From Dyadobacter bucti (GTDB taxonomy: Bacteria; Bacteroidota; Bacteroidia; Cytophagales; Spirosomataceae): DNA of 64,000 nt. The position numbers and the translations under genes were made by a program. The stretch covers positions 372,001 to 436,000 of the forward strand of contig NZ_SWFP01000001.1 of assembly GCF_005869225.1 (NCBI RefSeq), in the 5' to 3' direction. The notes below the pieces were generated by a model. It worked only from the letters and a program-made list of their open reading frames with translations. It was not told the DNA's origin and did no database searches. How positions within the stretch are numbered: position 1 is the stretch's first letter; each line of letters starts with the position of its first letter. This document shows, piece after piece, positions 15,747 through 26,566 of the stretch.

Positions 15747-18044
15747 TTAAAACAATACGCCCTCATCATCAGAACGTGCAGGCGGGATGTAGGTGCCCGT
15801 GCTGTCCGTAGTGATTGTGTTACAGTTCTTTACGTAATTCTCGGGCTTGACGAACGGTCCTTTCCGGTATTGGATCAAGGTCTGATCGTTGTATACCTTT
15901 TTCATAAAAGCGCCCCAGGCTGGCATCGCCACACGTCCCCCCTGCCCCAGCGCAATGGTACGAAAGTGAATGCTCCTGTCCTCACCGCCTACCCACAGGC
16001 CCGATACAAGATGCTGGGTCATACCCATAAACCAGCCGTCCGAATGGTTTTGGGATGTACCGGTTTTCGCGGCGATCTCATTGCCCTGCGTCACTCCGTA
16101 CTGGCTGAGCCGGCCAGCCGTACCACCCGGATCTTCCACGGCGCCCCGCATCAGGTAAAGCATGTCGTAAGCAGTATTCTCGCTCAGCTCCTGGTTTTGC
16201 TTTTCGTGAAATTCCTGCAATACATTACCATACCTGTCCTCAATTTTCAGGATCGTCATCGGTTCCGTTTTGTAGCCTCCATTGGCAAAAGAACAATATG
16301 CCCCCACCATTTCATACACAGAAACGTCGCCGGTACCGAGGCATAACGCCGGCGTAGCGGGCAGTTCGCTGGTAATACCCAGCTTGTGCGCGTACTGCAC
16401 TACGGCATCCGGCTTCACCATTTTCATGATATAGGCACTCACGGAGTTAACTGATTTCCCGAGCGCCTGCCTTAGCGACAGCGACTGGTAGCTGAATGAG
16501 TCTCCGGTATTTTTAGGTGTATATTCTCCGTCCACGCCATCGGCAGGCCCGAAAGTCACAGGTTCGTCCATCACATGATCGCAGGGTGTCAGAAAGTTCT
16601 TATCGATGCCCGCCACATACACAAACGGCTTGAAAGTAGACCCCGGCTGGCGTCTTCCCTGTTTGACATGGTCATATTTAAAATATTTGAAATTGATCCC
16701 GCCTACCCACGCCTTTACGTGGCCGTTCCTCGGGTCCATGGACATCATGCCCGCGCGCAGAAACCGTTTGTAATATTTAATGGAATCCACCGGGCTCATG
16801 GTCATTTCCTTTTCTCCGTCCCAAGAGAAAACCCGCATTTTGTAAGGCCTGTTCATCACTTTCCATGCCTCTTCCTCCCCTACCAGATTTTTTAGCGTGA
16901 TAAAGTACGGCAACCTCCTCACCGCTTTATCGATAAACCCGGGCATTTCCCTTCCCCTGTCATCAATCCAGGGGTTACGGCCTTTCCAATGCTGGTCGAA
17001 GATCTTTTGCTGTTGCTTCATGTGCTCCCGGATCGCCTCTTCCTGGTATTGCTGCATTCGGGAATCGATGGTTGTATAAATCCGCAAACCACTGGTATTC
17101 AAATCTATATTGGATCCCGTTTCTTCGTTATATCTTCTTACCCAGGCTTTCATGTAACCCCGCATCGACTCACGGAAATAAGGGGCGAGGCCGGTATTAT
17201 GCCCGTCAACCGTGAATTTCAGGTTCAGCGGTTTTTCTTTAAAAGTTTCAAAATCTTCGTCAGCCAGATAATCATACTTAGCCATTTGAGCCAAAACCGT
17301 ATTTCTGCGGTTCAACGCATTCACCGGCAGCCGCAAAGGATTGTAAAGCGTAGGGTTTTGCAGCATACCCACCAGCAGCGCGGCCTCGTTAACAGTCAGA
17401 TCATCGGCTTCCTTGTCAAAATAAGTTTTGGCGGCGACTTTGATCCCGTAGGTATTGTTACCGAATGAAACCGTATTGAGATACATCATCATGATCTCCT
17501 GCTTGGTGTATTTCCTTTCCAGGACCACCGACAGTATCCATTCCTTAGTTTTGGAAATAATGGTTTTGACGACCGGTATGCCGCCGAGGAACCCTCTGTA
17601 TTTTTCCGAGCGTGTCTGAAAAAGGTTTTTGGCAACCTGCTGCGTGAGCGTGCTGCCTCCGCCTGAACTCGTATTCACGGTCAGTATACCTTTTGCAACA
17701 CGTATCAGGCTTCGGGGGTCTATGCCCGAATGGTCCTCAAAACGTGCGTCTTCGGTGGCGATCAGCGCATTGATCAGGTTAGTCGAAACTTCGTCGAAAC
17801 CTATGGGCGTGCGGTTCTCCGTAAAATACTTCCCCAGCGATTTACCATCTTCTGAGATCACTTCCGACGCCAGTTCGCTTTTGGGGTTTTCAAGGATTTT
17901 GAGGTCGGGCATTCCGCCGAACAGCCAGAGAAAATTTACGCTTACAGCTAGTACGAACAGGATAAATGATAGCAAACCCAGTATGCTGTATCTCCACAAA
18001 AGAACAATTTTACGACGGTATTTTCCGGGCTGAAATGCAATCAT
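15747..18044 (-). CDS. Class A penicillin-binding protein (PBP1A-like transglycosylase/transpeptidase)
   Basis: The 765-residue bifunctional peptidoglycan synthase has a short cytoplasmic tail and one membrane helix (about 18-42). The GT51 glycosyltransferase domain has ATEDARFEDHSGID (E98) and GGGSTLTQQVAKNLF (128-142). The transpeptidase domain has all three motifs: STFK (S469, K472), SVN (531-533) and KTGT (660-663). It acts on the outer face of the inner membrane. Length and motif order are normal for PBP1A of Bacteroidota. Nothing is missing, and it appears to be monocistronic. Confidence 0.93.
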   Translation of the reverse strand: MIAFQPGKYRRKIVLLWRYSILGLLSFILFVLAVSVNFLWLFGGMPDLKILENPKSELASEVISEDGKSLGKYFTENRTPIGFDEVSTNLINALIATEDARFEDHSGIDPRSLIRVAKGILTVNTSSGGGSTLTQQVAKNLFQTRSEKYRGFLGGIPVVKTIISKTKEWILSVVLERKYTKQEIMMMYLNTVSFGNNTYGIKVAAKTYFDKEADDLTVNEAALLVGMLQNPTLYNPLRLPVNALNRRNTVLAQMAKYDYLADEDFETFKEKPLNLKFTVDGHNTGLAPYFRESMRGYMKAWVRRYNEETGSNIDLNTSGLRIYTTIDSRMQQYQEEAIREHMKQQQKIFDQHWKGRNPWIDDRGREMPGFIDKAVRRLPYFITLKNLVGEEEAWKVMNRPYKMRVFSWDGEKEMTMSPVDSIKYYKRFLRAGMMSMDPRNGHVKAWVGGINFKYFKYDHVKQGRRQPGSTFKPFVYVAGIDKNFLTPCDHVMDEPVTFGPADGVDGEYTPKNTGDSFSYQSLSLRQALGKSVNSVSAYIMKMVKPDAVVQYAHKLGITSELPATPALCLGTGDVSVYEMVGAYCSFANGGYKTEPMTILKIEDRYGNVLQEFHEKQNQELSENTAYDMLYLMRGAVEDPGGTAGRLSQYGVTQGNEIAAKTGTSQNHSDGWFMGMTQHLVSGLWVGGEDRSIHFRTIALGQGGRVAMPAWGAFMKKVYNDQTLIQYRKGPFVKPENYVKNCNTITTDSTGTYIPPARSDDEGVLF

Positions 18045-18149
18045 CTATATTAATTTATCAAAACTCACTGGGACAAAGTTATCGGGGTTTAGTGTGAGTT
18101 ACAAGCCTATTTTACGTATATCGGATTACGTTTTTCGGTATTTCCGGCC

Positions 18150-19034
18150 TCACCCAATAGCTGCGACCATCTTATCAAACACCGCCCGCTGCTCTCTCAT
18201 CGACTTGATCTTATCATCCGGATTGGTATGGCATTCCAGTAATACCCAGCCTTTGTAGTTCATTTTTGCAAGATTATTGAGCAGTTCCGTATAGGGGTAA
18301 TCGGTATTGCTCAGCTCACGGACGTGACAGGTGTCACCAAAGTATTTCTTGACGAGATCGAAATTAGATTGAAATCCCTCGCCGTTCAGATCCTCCTTGT
18401 TGCAGTTCCAGCATATAGTTGCATTGGGGTGATCGGCGTAATCCATGATCTTTTTGACGTTGGGAAGTTCCTGGGTTTGCTGCCCGTGCACTTCCAGGCG
18501 CAGTTGCTGCCCGAAATCCGAAGCATACCTGGCCAGTTCATTCAGCGACTTCCCGATCTGTTCCAGCGTCTTCTCAACCGGAACATCCTTATGTAACGCA
18601 TTGGGTTTCACCTTCACACCTGACCCGCCAATATCCGCACCCAGTCTGATAAACTCCTTCGTCCGCTCTATCGACGCGCGTAGTTTGTCCTGGTCGGGGT
18701 AATCGTACTGCTGGTTCGTACCCAGCCCCACGATCTGCACCGGACTGTCCGCAAATTTCTTTTTTACTTCCCGTCGCTCGGCGGCGGTAAGCTCCGGCAT
18801 CACCTTGTGCGCATGCTCCACCCGGAGCTCCACACCGTGGATTTTGGTATCCGTGCAATTTTTGATCAAAGTAGGCACATCCCAGTCTTTGCCCCACTGA
18901 TAGGTAACCAGGCCGAGCTTCATTTTCGTTTTCTTCCATTCCACGTCTGCCGCAAAACCCTGGGTGGAAAGTATAGACATCCCCGTCAAGACCGAGAGGT
19001 TTTTGAGAAATTGTTTTCTATCAATGTTGGACAT
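18150..19034 (-). CDS. Exported sugar phosphate isomerase/epimerase-like TIM-barrel protein
   Basis: The 294-residue protein starts MSNIDRKQFLKNLSVLTGMS, a twin-arginine-like or Sec leader (single R-K), with cleavage near TQGFAA. The rest is an AP-endonuclease-2/xylose-isomerase-like barrel, with LGLVTYQWGKDWDV, GVELRVEHAH, LRLEVHG, ATICWNCN, HVRELSN and GWVLLECH supplying the strand-end acidic and His metal ligands. Bacteroidota encode many such exported paralogues, often for sugar or inositol metabolism. The substrate cannot be read from the sequence. Confidence 0.85.
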   Translation of the reverse strand: MSNIDRKQFLKNLSVLTGMSILSTQGFAADVEWKKTKMKLGLVTYQWGKDWDVPTLIKNCTDTKIHGVELRVEHAHKVMPELTAAERREVKKKFADSPVQIVGLGTNQQYDYPDQDKLRASIERTKEFIRLGADIGGSGVKVKPNALHKDVPVEKTLEQIGKSLNELARYASDFGQQLRLEVHGQQTQELPNVKKIMDYADHPNATICWNCNKEDLNGEGFQSNFDLVKKYFGDTCHVRELSNTDYPYTELLNNLAKMNYKGWVLLECHTNPDDKIKSMREQRAVFDKMVAAIG

Positions 19035-19443
19035 TTTCCTGAGGTTAGGTAAGTGATACTTTGCTTAAAGCATAAAGCGCTGACGCAGCAGAATTTAATG
19101 CTTTTACCTATTTTTCATCCCGCTGCAACCGGTAGGCCTTGCTGTTCAGCATCTTGCGGTGACATATAAAAATGCTTTTCCAGGCTATTTTGGCACAAAA
19201 TTTGCATATATACACCCAATCAACTTTCAATCTGTTTCCATCTATTAAATCTGGTAGCAACCGATGCACCTCAGACCATCCATACGGAGCCCCATCCGGC
19301 TATCAGTCCGGACTTAATATGCTTTTAATCAGCTTATTAAACTACAAAATTAAGTACATTTTACGATTACTTTGCCCAAAACACCCTGATATTCTCAACT
19401 CTACACTGTGTGGGAAAATGTACCACATCAAAAAGGACTTTTT
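19035..19443. other. Divergent intergenic region
   Basis: About 400 AT-rich bases lie between the isomerase-like gene (minus) and the giant T9SS gene (plus). It must hold both promoters; TACATTTT near 19355 is a near match to TAnnTTTG. No RNA gene or repeat is seen. Confidence 0.4.
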
Positions 19444-22400
19444 ATGAAATTTACAATTTTTACTTTACGGTCTCTCTTTTTTTTGTCCGTTTGCTGCAAC
19501 CATGCTTACAGTAAAACCGCACCGGAAAAAACATCGTCACCAGCCACTCGGGAGGCGTCCGGAAGCGCCGCACCCCTGCTCGCAGGCTGCACCCCTTTCA
19601 GTACTATGGAATGTGCCGACCTGAAGGTCAACCTGCCTTTTACTTTGTCATTTGCATCTGCGGTAAGCGGTACGATCGCCGATAAAAATGGTCAGGGAAC
19701 AGGTTTCAGAACTGTAAATACCTATTCTGGTACCCGGCTGGCGGCAGATGGTTCGCCCAGTGTCGTGGACGTACCCGGGTATGAACCATCCAAACTGACC
19801 CTCGGTAGCGGCCGTCTTCAGATCGTGACCAACAAAGGGATTGATTTTCTAACTAACAACAACCAGATCAATGCATTGGGGGTAAGAGTGCAGACCGTGA
19901 GCAAGTTTCAGCTGGAAGTAAAACTTGTCAATCCATTCAACGGCGCCCAGTCTCAGCAGGCGGGGCTTTGGTATGGTCTGAACGACAAAACGTTTGTCAA
20001 ACTCGGTGTCAGCGGAAACAGGATAGAGCTGAGAAAAGAGACCAATGACGTGTCCAGCTCGATAACCGGCACCGGAAATCCCGACCAGCGCCGGACAGAA
20101 ACCGTCAGCAATCTCAATACACAGACGGTCTGGCTGAGATTGGTCGTGGATGCCGCCACCAACACCGTGGAAGGTTTTTATTCCACCAATGGGGTTAATT
20201 ATATCAGCACCGGCGCATTGTATTCAACACCAACCCTGAACATCGCGGGAATGGGGCTGACCTCGGGTGAAGTTTATGCCGGTATATTTTCAACTCACCG
20301 TAACGGCACTGCCGCGGTAACCTACACCTTTGACGATTTTGCAGCCACGGACATATCGGCAGCGGCACCGATCAGCGCGAAAATCAATTTCCGCCCGAGC
20401 GGAAGTGCTGCACCCGCAGGTTACACGGCAGATAACGGACTTCCTTTCGATGCAGCACGCAAGTACGGCTGGATTATTGCTTCCTCCCAGCAGCCATCGA
20501 ATTACAGTGCTAACATGCGTTTGAGATCAGGGACGGGAGATGCCAGGCAGCTTTCTCTCGTACAAGTACAGTCGGCTACCGACAATACGGCGCCGGGTGC
20601 CTGGGAATATGTTGTCCCCAACGGCTCTTACCGCGTGGTTGTCAGTGCCGGTGACAACAATTATTATAACAGTAACCATCAGGTCAATGTAGAAGGGCTT
20701 CCTGCTATCAGCGATTTTACCCCTTCTGCCCAGAACAAATTCCGGGTTGCTACTGCGACCGTTCAGGTAAGCGACGGAAAACTGACGCTTTCTGCGACCG
20801 GAGGTACCAATACAAAAATAAACTATGTGACCATTGACCCTGCCAACGCGGTCAATGATGCCGTGGCTCCTGTGGCCAGCGCCCGATTCACCGGCAATCT
20901 GATGTCAGCGGGGGTTTACGATGGTCCTGTGAAAATATTTGCCACCGCGACGGACGCGGGCGGATCGGGGCTGAAAACGCTTCAGTATGCATTGAACGGA
21001 GGTGGCTATACCAATTACACCGAACCATTTAATGTAACCACTCCCGGAAGTTATACATTGCGGATCAGGGCTACGGACGCCAACAACAACGAAACGGTTA
21101 CCAGTGCCTACAACTTTTCCATTTACGCGCCACCCGCCGCAAGCCCATATATGGTCTTGAAAAATATGGACAATTTTCCGGCAAACGATCAGCTTGTATT
21201 TTCCAGAATACAAATCCCCTGGAGACGGACATCGCCCGCAGTAACACCTTATAACAGAAACCATGATCAGGTGACGCTCAGGATCAGCAGCGCAGGAGCT
21301 TCCAGTCTGGTTGTAAACAGCTTATCTTTATCGAACCCGTCGGCCTGGCAGATCGTATCGGTCAACAACAATACCTCGCCAGCCTATCCACTTACAATCA
21401 ATACGCCCAATTTTGCAGATGTAGTGATCCGGTTTACTGCCGTGGATGCTGCCACGCGGGTGCGGATATTTCACGATTCCCTCACGATCGTGAGCAATGA
21501 CAATGCGACGCCCGCAAAAAAAGTGGCCCTGCACGGGTTGTACCAGCGGCAGGGTGAGGGCCGGAATGAACCTTATGCGCAGGAAATTATCAATGCGTTC
21601 GGTTTTACATCTAATACGGGCTACACGGCAACCGACGGCTCAATTATGGGAAGCACCGTCGTACCTAATTCCAACGAAGTTACTGCTTCATATTTTGTAA
21701 GGGCAGATAACACCAAGCCGGTGACGGTTTACCAGCTGGCAGCATACCACGGCTGCTGTGCTTCCGTGGAATCTTTCAGGTACTTCAACAAAGGCTCGGG
21801 CTCAAATACAATCCTGTTCACGCATGATCCGCTGGACGGCCAGTCGCTGCTTCCGCATCTCAGGAATTCCACCACGCAGCTGGCCACCGGGACATTCTCA
21901 CCAGCCGGTTCATTCGGTATGAGGCTGGCGCTCTCTTCTTCCGACCGTACTCAGAATGGCGGTAGTCTGATCGGTCTTCGTTTTATCAAAGTGCTGGATT
22001 CCAACGGGAATGTGGTACCGAACGCTTATTTCGTAAACCACGATTATATCAACAATTCCTCCACAAACTACGATTACCAGGATAACCTGTTTTACGTGGA
22101 AAATATAAAACCGGAAGCCGGAACTGTCAATTACTCGACGCTTGAGGCCATTTCTTCATCGGCAGTAAATTTCAATCCAACCTTGACCGGGGCCAATACA
22201 GCAGTGAATGTCACGCTCAAAAACCAGGGGCTTACCTATGCGAACGGTTCAAGTGATCCGTCTATTCTAGTGAAAAACATCCGGATAGCCGGGCCCAATG
22301 CCAATGAATTTTCCGTAGGAACACTGAGCTCGATGACGATCCCTGTTCAGGGTACCACACCATTGAATGTACGGTTTGCACCGACTTCGGTAGGTATCAA

Positions 22401-23274
22401 AAATGCGGTGCTGCTGATCACTTACAACAATTCGCCATTGCCCCTGCGCATCCCGCTTTACGGTATCGCCAATAGTTCCACAGCGACGGTCAGCACGGTC
22501 AGGCGGATCAAAAGCGGATCCAATAGCAGCCTGACGGTCGGCGGCAATGTATATGAATCCGATCAGGCTTTCCGTACCGGTTCCGTTCAGCTGGATACGC
22601 AAACACCTACTACGAACGTAGCCGGAACAGACATTGACGCCTTATATCAGACTTATCTGTCTGCCAGCGCAAATCTGGCCCAGACAGGCTACAACATTCC
22701 GCTTGCCAACGGTAACTATCTGATACGCATGCATTTTGTGGAAAATTTCTTTACCATTCCAGGGTCAAGGGTTTTCAGTGCCACGATAGAAGACCAGCCT
22801 GTACTCTACAATCTGGATATTTTTAATGAAGCAGGTTACCGGGCGGCCCTGGTGAAAGATTTCAGTACGACTGTGGTCGGCGGTGTTCTGAACATCAGGT
22901 TCAACCCGTCCGTCAACAGGGTAGCGCTGGCAGCTGTTGAGATATTCAGCGTTAGCGGCAGTGGCGCAAGAATGGGCGCGGAAGAACTGGTAAGCGATTT
23001 TGAAACCGGGCCTAAACAGATCAACGTTTATCCAAACCCCGTTACAGGAGGCATTATCAACCTGAATGCAAACAATTTTGGTAAAAATGAAAAAATAACT
23101 GTTTCTGTCACCAGCATTTCCGGTCTTACAGTCCAGAGCGAGACTCTGACCACCGACAGCGAGGGCAGCGGAACCATTGCGCTGCACATCAACAGTAGTA
23201 TGACGAAAGGGATTTATATCATCAGCGCGTCTGACGCCAAGGATGTTGTAAGGTCAAAAATTGTTATCGAATAA
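19444..23274 (+). CDS. Giant secreted T9SS protein with lectin-like and malectin domains
   Basis: 1276 residues from the ATG at 19444, chosen because it places a signal peptide first (MKFTIFTLRSLFFLSVCC). A concanavalin-like N-terminal domain (about 55-310) follows. Next is a malectin/galactose-binding-like segment from AKINFRPSG (about 315-470), Ig-like segments (SARFTGNLMSAGVYDGP, about 475-560), several further beta domains, a second malectin-like domain (about 1025-1170; YLIRMHFVENFF, VLNIRFNPSVN), and a T9SS type A tail starting INVYPNPVTGGIINL. The protein is displayed at the surface and probably binds carbohydrate. Its N-terminal domain is paralogous to that of the 41436 product. No glycosidase catalytic domain is recognised. 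Confidence 0.85.
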   Translation: MKFTIFTLRSLFFLSVCCNHAYSKTAPEKTSSPATREASGSAAPLLAGCTPFSTMECADLKVNLPFTLSFASAVSGTIADKNGQGTGFRTVNTYSGTRLAADGSPSVVDVPGYEPSKLTLGSGRLQIVTNKGIDFLTNNNQINALGVRVQTVSKFQLEVKLVNPFNGAQSQQAGLWYGLNDKTFVKLGVSGNRIELRKETNDVSSSITGTGNPDQRRTETVSNLNTQTVWLRLVVDAATNTVEGFYSTNGVNYISTGALYSTPTLNIAGMGLTSGEVYAGIFSTHRNGTAAVTYTFDDFAATDISAAAPISAKINFRPSGSAAPAGYTADNGLPFDAARKYGWIIASSQQPSNYSANMRLRSGTGDARQLSLVQVQSATDNTAPGAWEYVVPNGSYRVVVSAGDNNYYNSNHQVNVEGLPAISDFTPSAQNKFRVATATVQVSDGKLTLSATGGTNTKINYVTIDPANAVNDAVAPVASARFTGNLMSAGVYDGPVKIFATATDAGGSGLKTLQYALNGGGYTNYTEPFNVTTPGSYTLRIRATDANNNETVTSAYNFSIYAPPAASPYMVLKNMDNFPANDQLVFSRIQIPWRRTSPAVTPYNRNHDQVTLRISSAGASSLVVNSLSLSNPSAWQIVSVNNNTSPAYPLTINTPNFADVVIRFTAVDAATRVRIFHDSLTIVSNDNATPAKKVALHGLYQRQGEGRNEPYAQEIINAFGFTSNTGYTATDGSIMGSTVVPNSNEVTASYFVRADNTKPVTVYQLAAYHGCCASVESFRYFNKGSGSNTILFTHDPLDGQSLLPHLRNSTTQLATGTFSPAGSFGMRLALSSSDRTQNGGSLIGLRFIKVLDSNGNVVPNAYFVNHDYINNSSTNYDYQDNLFYVENIKPEAGTVNYSTLEAISSSAVNFNPTLTGANTAVNVTLKNQGLTYANGSSDPSILVKNIRIAGPNANEFSVGTLSSMTIPVQGTTPLNVRFAPTSVGIKNAVLLITYNNSPLPLRIPLYGIANSSTATVSTVRRIKSGSNSSLTVGGNVYESDQAFRTGSVQLDTQTPTTNVAGTDIDALYQTYLSASANLAQTGYNIPLANGNYLIRMHFVENFFTIPGSRVFSATIEDQPVLYNLDIFNEAGYRAALVKDFSTTVVGGVLNIRFNPSVNRVALAAVEIFSVSGSGARMGAEELVSDFETGPKQINVYPNPVTGGIINLNANNFGKNEKITVSVTSISGLTVQSETLTTDSEGSGTIALHINSSMTKGIYIISASDAKDVVRSKIVIE

Positions 23275-23295
23275 ATAACCCGGGATTAAATAGCT

Positions 23296-23337
23296 ACGGA
23301 GGAATGATGGTTTGAAGCCACATTCCTCCGTTTTTTT
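23296..23337 (+). terminator. Intrinsic terminator after the giant T9SS gene
   Basis: A perfect 11-bp stem (ACGGAGGAATG / CATTCCTCCGT) is followed by a T-run (TTTTTTT), 21 bases after the stop. Confidence 0.9.
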
Positions 23338-23465
23338 GCCCCCTGCCACCATTTTTCATCCCGATAATTTCCAAAAAAAGTTTTTTACATACAAAACATG
23401 AATTAATAAATTCATTTTACATACATTTAGATACTTAATTCATCTGAACAATTGTAAAAAGTAAA

Positions 23466-23801
23466 ATGAAGGGCACCAACCTGGGCGAATTTGAAGAACT
23501 TGTACTGCTTACCATTGCAGCATTGGTCGATGAGGCATATAGCGTCGCGATTTGCGACGAACTGGAAAAACATACGGGCCGCTCGGCCAAGCTAGGTGTG
23601 GTACATGCTGTACTGAACAGGCTGGAAGAGAAAGGGCTGGCCAAAAGCAAGCTGGGCGATGCCACAAGTGCCCGGGGCGGCAAACGCAAGCGCTACTACG
23701 AAGTTACCCACTCCGGCAAGGTGGCACTTACCCGTTCCAAAGAAGTGCGCGAGTCGATCTGGCGTATCATTCCCGGCTTTAACCTGGAAGGATCAATATG
23801 A
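23466..23801 (+). CDS. PadR family transcriptional regulator
   Basis: The 111-residue winged-helix protein starts MKGTNLGEFEELVLLTIAAL, with LGVVHAVLNRLEEKGL and the wing GGKRKRYYEVTHSGK; all are PadR hallmarks. Its stop overlaps the start of the permease gene by 4 bases (ATGA). PadR plus permease-prefix FtsX-type permease is a recurrent pair in Bacteroidota, so it most likely represses this operon. Confidence 0.92.
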   Translation: MKGTNLGEFEELVLLTIAALVDEAYSVAICDELEKHTGRSAKLGVVHAVLNRLEEKGLAKSKLGDATSARGGKRKRYYEVTHSGKVALTRSKEVRESIWRIIPGFNLEGSI

Positions 23802-26431
23802 AAATCCACGATACTCCCCCGCCCCGACCTCCCCGCTGGGCACAACGTCTGCTGAGCTGGTACTGCAAACCATCCCTGCTCGAAGACCTGCAAGGCGACC
23901 TGAACGAATATTTTGAAAGAAACCTCAAAAACAAAGGTGCCCGACGCGCCCGGTTGATCTATGTTATTGACGTACTGAAATTTCTTCGCCCCTATACCAT
24001 CCGAAAACCCGAATTCCTGACCCTTTTAATCCACTTTATGATGATAGGCAGCTATTTCAAAACCTCGCGCCGCAGCCTTGTGCGCAACAAACTGTTCTCG
24101 TTTATCAATGTGTTCGGGCTGGCGGTCAGCATGTCTGTCGGACTGCTTGTGATCGCGTTTATTTCCGACCTGTTCTCCTATGATGATTTTCACGAAAAGA
24201 AAAACCGGATTTACAGAGTGATCACTTCACATCAACCTGCCGGCCAACGGGAGATGAACTTTGCTTCCACCTCGGTAAAGGCCGGAAAGTCGATCAAAGA
24301 ATCTGTACCGGGCGTCGATGACCTGACAATCCTGCGGAGCGGGTTCAGCGGTGATGCTGCCGTGGGCTCAAAAACATTGCCCGTTGAAGGTCTTTGGACA
24401 GACCCTTCGTTCCTGAGAGTTTTTAGCTTTCCGCTTATACAAGGCGATCCGGCGAGTGCGCTCCGGGAACCCTATTCGCTGATAGTAACCCAAAAAACAG
24501 CACAGAAATTATTCGGCAGTGCAGATCCTCTGGGAGAAATAGTGAGATTCGATACACTAAATTATACGGTTACAGGCGTCATGGAAGACATTCCCAAACT
24601 TTCACACCTGCAATTTGAAGCGCTGGTTTCCTTTCAAACATTGGAATTGCAGCAAGCCAGGGACCCGAATTTTACCAGCTGGGAAAATATCTGGCAAAAT
24701 TATGTCTATATCGCCCTGCCCGAAAAAAGCACGCCGGAGATGATCAGCAGTTCACTGGATAAAATCAATAAACATGAAAATGCTGCGCTGCAGCAAAAAC
24801 AAATCTCAATATCCTTACAGCCCCTCAAACAGGTCGTAACCAGCGGCGGACTCTCCAATTCCATTGGCCCTACGGTTAACGCTTCCCTGCTATGGATACT
24901 GGCCGGGCTGGCTTTTGTCATCATCCTTTCGGCTTGTTTCAACTATACCAATCTGTCTATTGCGCGGTCACTCCGGCGAACCCGGGAAGTAGGCATCCGC
25001 AAGGTCATAGGCGCGTTGAAAGGCCACGTGCTCGGCCAGTTCATCACCGAATCCGTCATCATTTCAATGCTGGCGCTGGCGTTTTCTTTTACATTATTCC
25101 TGGTTTTACGGAAACAGTTTTTATCCCTCGATCCCCACCTGGCCAGGCTCGCTTCATTCGATATTTCGCCCGCCATGATAGGCTACTTTATTGGGCTGTC
25201 GGTAATTACGGGCATTGTCGCGGGATTTTTTCCAGCTTTGTTCTTCTCCCGGGTCAATGCGATCCAGGTGATCCGGGACTCTTCTTCGCTGAAAGTGTTC
25301 CGCCATCTCAGCATGCGCAAAGCGCTGATCGTAACGCAGTATACAATTTCACTGATCTTTATCACCACCACGCTGATCGGCTACAAACAGTACCGGGGCA
25401 TGCTGACGTTTGACCTGGGTTATACCACCAGAAATATCGTCAACATGAAATTGCATGGAAACAAACCGGATCTTCTGAAAAAAGAGCTGGCGGAGATTCC
25501 CGAAGTAGCCGGAATTTCAAAATCCATGATGGTAACAAGCCTGGGAAGTGCGCACGGTGCGCAGGTAAAATACGAAGACGCCAGGGACTCGGCTATGGTG
25601 TGGCAAAATCTGGTGGACGAAAATTATCTGCCTCTGCACAAGCATCGGCTCCTGGCAGGAAAGAATTTTGCTTTAAGACCCAAAAAAGGCGAAGACAGCG
25701 AAGTGATCGTCAATGAGGAACTGCTGAAACGTTTCGACATCGCGAAAAGAGATCCGGAAAAAGCGCTGGGGAAAAACATTATAGTCGACGGCAGAAAGCT
25801 CACGATTGTGGGCGTTCTCAAAGACTTTCATTATGGTACGCTGGAAAACAGGATCGAGCCGGTGATGCTACGCTATTCGGCAGACGAACCCTGGGGTTAT
25901 CTCAATATCAGCATCAATTCCAAAGACCCCGTTGCGACAATGGCAGGAATAGAAAACGCCTGGCGTAAAATTGACAAGGTACACCCGCTGGATGCGAAAT
26001 TTTACGATGACCAGATCGAGGAAGCTTACAGCCAGTTTTCAGTCATGATCAAGGTGATCGGGTTCATCACATTTCTGGCGATCTGCATCGCTTCGATGGG
26101 ATTGTTCGGTATGGTGGTTTTCACCACAGAAACACGTCTGAAGGAAATCAGCATCCGTAAGGTACTGGGGGCCAGCGAAACGGGACTCGTGTATCTGCTG
26201 AGCAAGGGTTTCCTGCTTTTACTGACCATCTCCGCACTTATCGCGCTGCCGGTCACTTATCTGTTTTTTGACAAGATAGTCCTGCAAAACTTTCCGTATC
26301 ACCAGCCCATCGGCGTGCAGGTGCTATTCTCCGGACTGTTGGTAGTGATGCTCATCGCTTTTTTCCTGATCGGTTCGCAGACATTGAAAGCATCCAGGCG
26401 CAATCCTGCCAAGGTGCTGAAAAGCGAGTGA
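23798..26431 (+). CDS. MacB/FtsX-type ABC transporter permease with N-terminal permease-prefix domain
   Basis: The 877-residue protein begins with a Pro-rich start and a permease prefix domain (about 1-70; LLSWYCKPSLLEDLQGDL and NEYFERNLKNKGARRARLIY). Helix 1 (about 100-125), a MacB-type periplasmic core, and FtsX membrane blocks follow, with the repeat signatures RRTREVGIRKVIGALKG and ETRLKEISIRKVLGASE. No ATPase is encoded beside it, so it must use one from elsewhere. Translationally coupled to the PadR gene. Substrate unknown; homologues export peptides, drugs or lipoproteins. Confidence 0.9.
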   Translation: MKIHDTPPPRPPRWAQRLLSWYCKPSLLEDLQGDLNEYFERNLKNKGARRARLIYVIDVLKFLRPYTIRKPEFLTLLIHFMMIGSYFKTSRRSLVRNKLFSFINVFGLAVSMSVGLLVIAFISDLFSYDDFHEKKNRIYRVITSHQPAGQREMNFASTSVKAGKSIKESVPGVDDLTILRSGFSGDAAVGSKTLPVEGLWTDPSFLRVFSFPLIQGDPASALREPYSLIVTQKTAQKLFGSADPLGEIVRFDTLNYTVTGVMEDIPKLSHLQFEALVSFQTLELQQARDPNFTSWENIWQNYVYIALPEKSTPEMISSSLDKINKHENAALQQKQISISLQPLKQVVTSGGLSNSIGPTVNASLLWILAGLAFVIILSACFNYTNLSIARSLRRTREVGIRKVIGALKGHVLGQFITESVIISMLALAFSFTLFLVLRKQFLSLDPHLARLASFDISPAMIGYFIGLSVITGIVAGFFPALFFSRVNAIQVIRDSSSLKVFRHLSMRKALIVTQYTISLIFITTTLIGYKQYRGMLTFDLGYTTRNIVNMKLHGNKPDLLKKELAEIPEVAGISKSMMVTSLGSAHGAQVKYEDARDSAMVWQNLVDENYLPLHKHRLLAGKNFALRPKKGEDSEVIVNEELLKRFDIAKRDPEKALGKNIIVDGRKLTIVGVLKDFHYGTLENRIEPVMLRYSADEPWGYLNISINSKDPVATMAGIENAWRKIDKVHPLDAKFYDDQIEEAYSQFSVMIKVIGFITFLAICIASMGLFGMVVFTTETRLKEISIRKVLGASETGLVYLLSKGFLLLLTISALIALPVTYLFFDKIVLQNFPYHQPIGVQVLFSGLLVVMLIAFFLIGSQTLKASRRNPAKVLKSE

Positions 26432-26566
26432 CGGCCGGCCTGCGTTTTTTGGCAAAAGAAAAACCCATTGCTGGTTTGGCAAGATAGTTATCCCAGGCTG
26501 CTGAAAATGAGTAGTATAAACATGAAAAACACTTTTGTCATACAACTTCATTAAACTGATTCGGAT

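Noticed and set aside
19172..19447. 91-codon plus-strand ORF before the giant T9SS gene
   Set aside because: Low-complexity hydrophobic translation, overlaps the real start, no family match.
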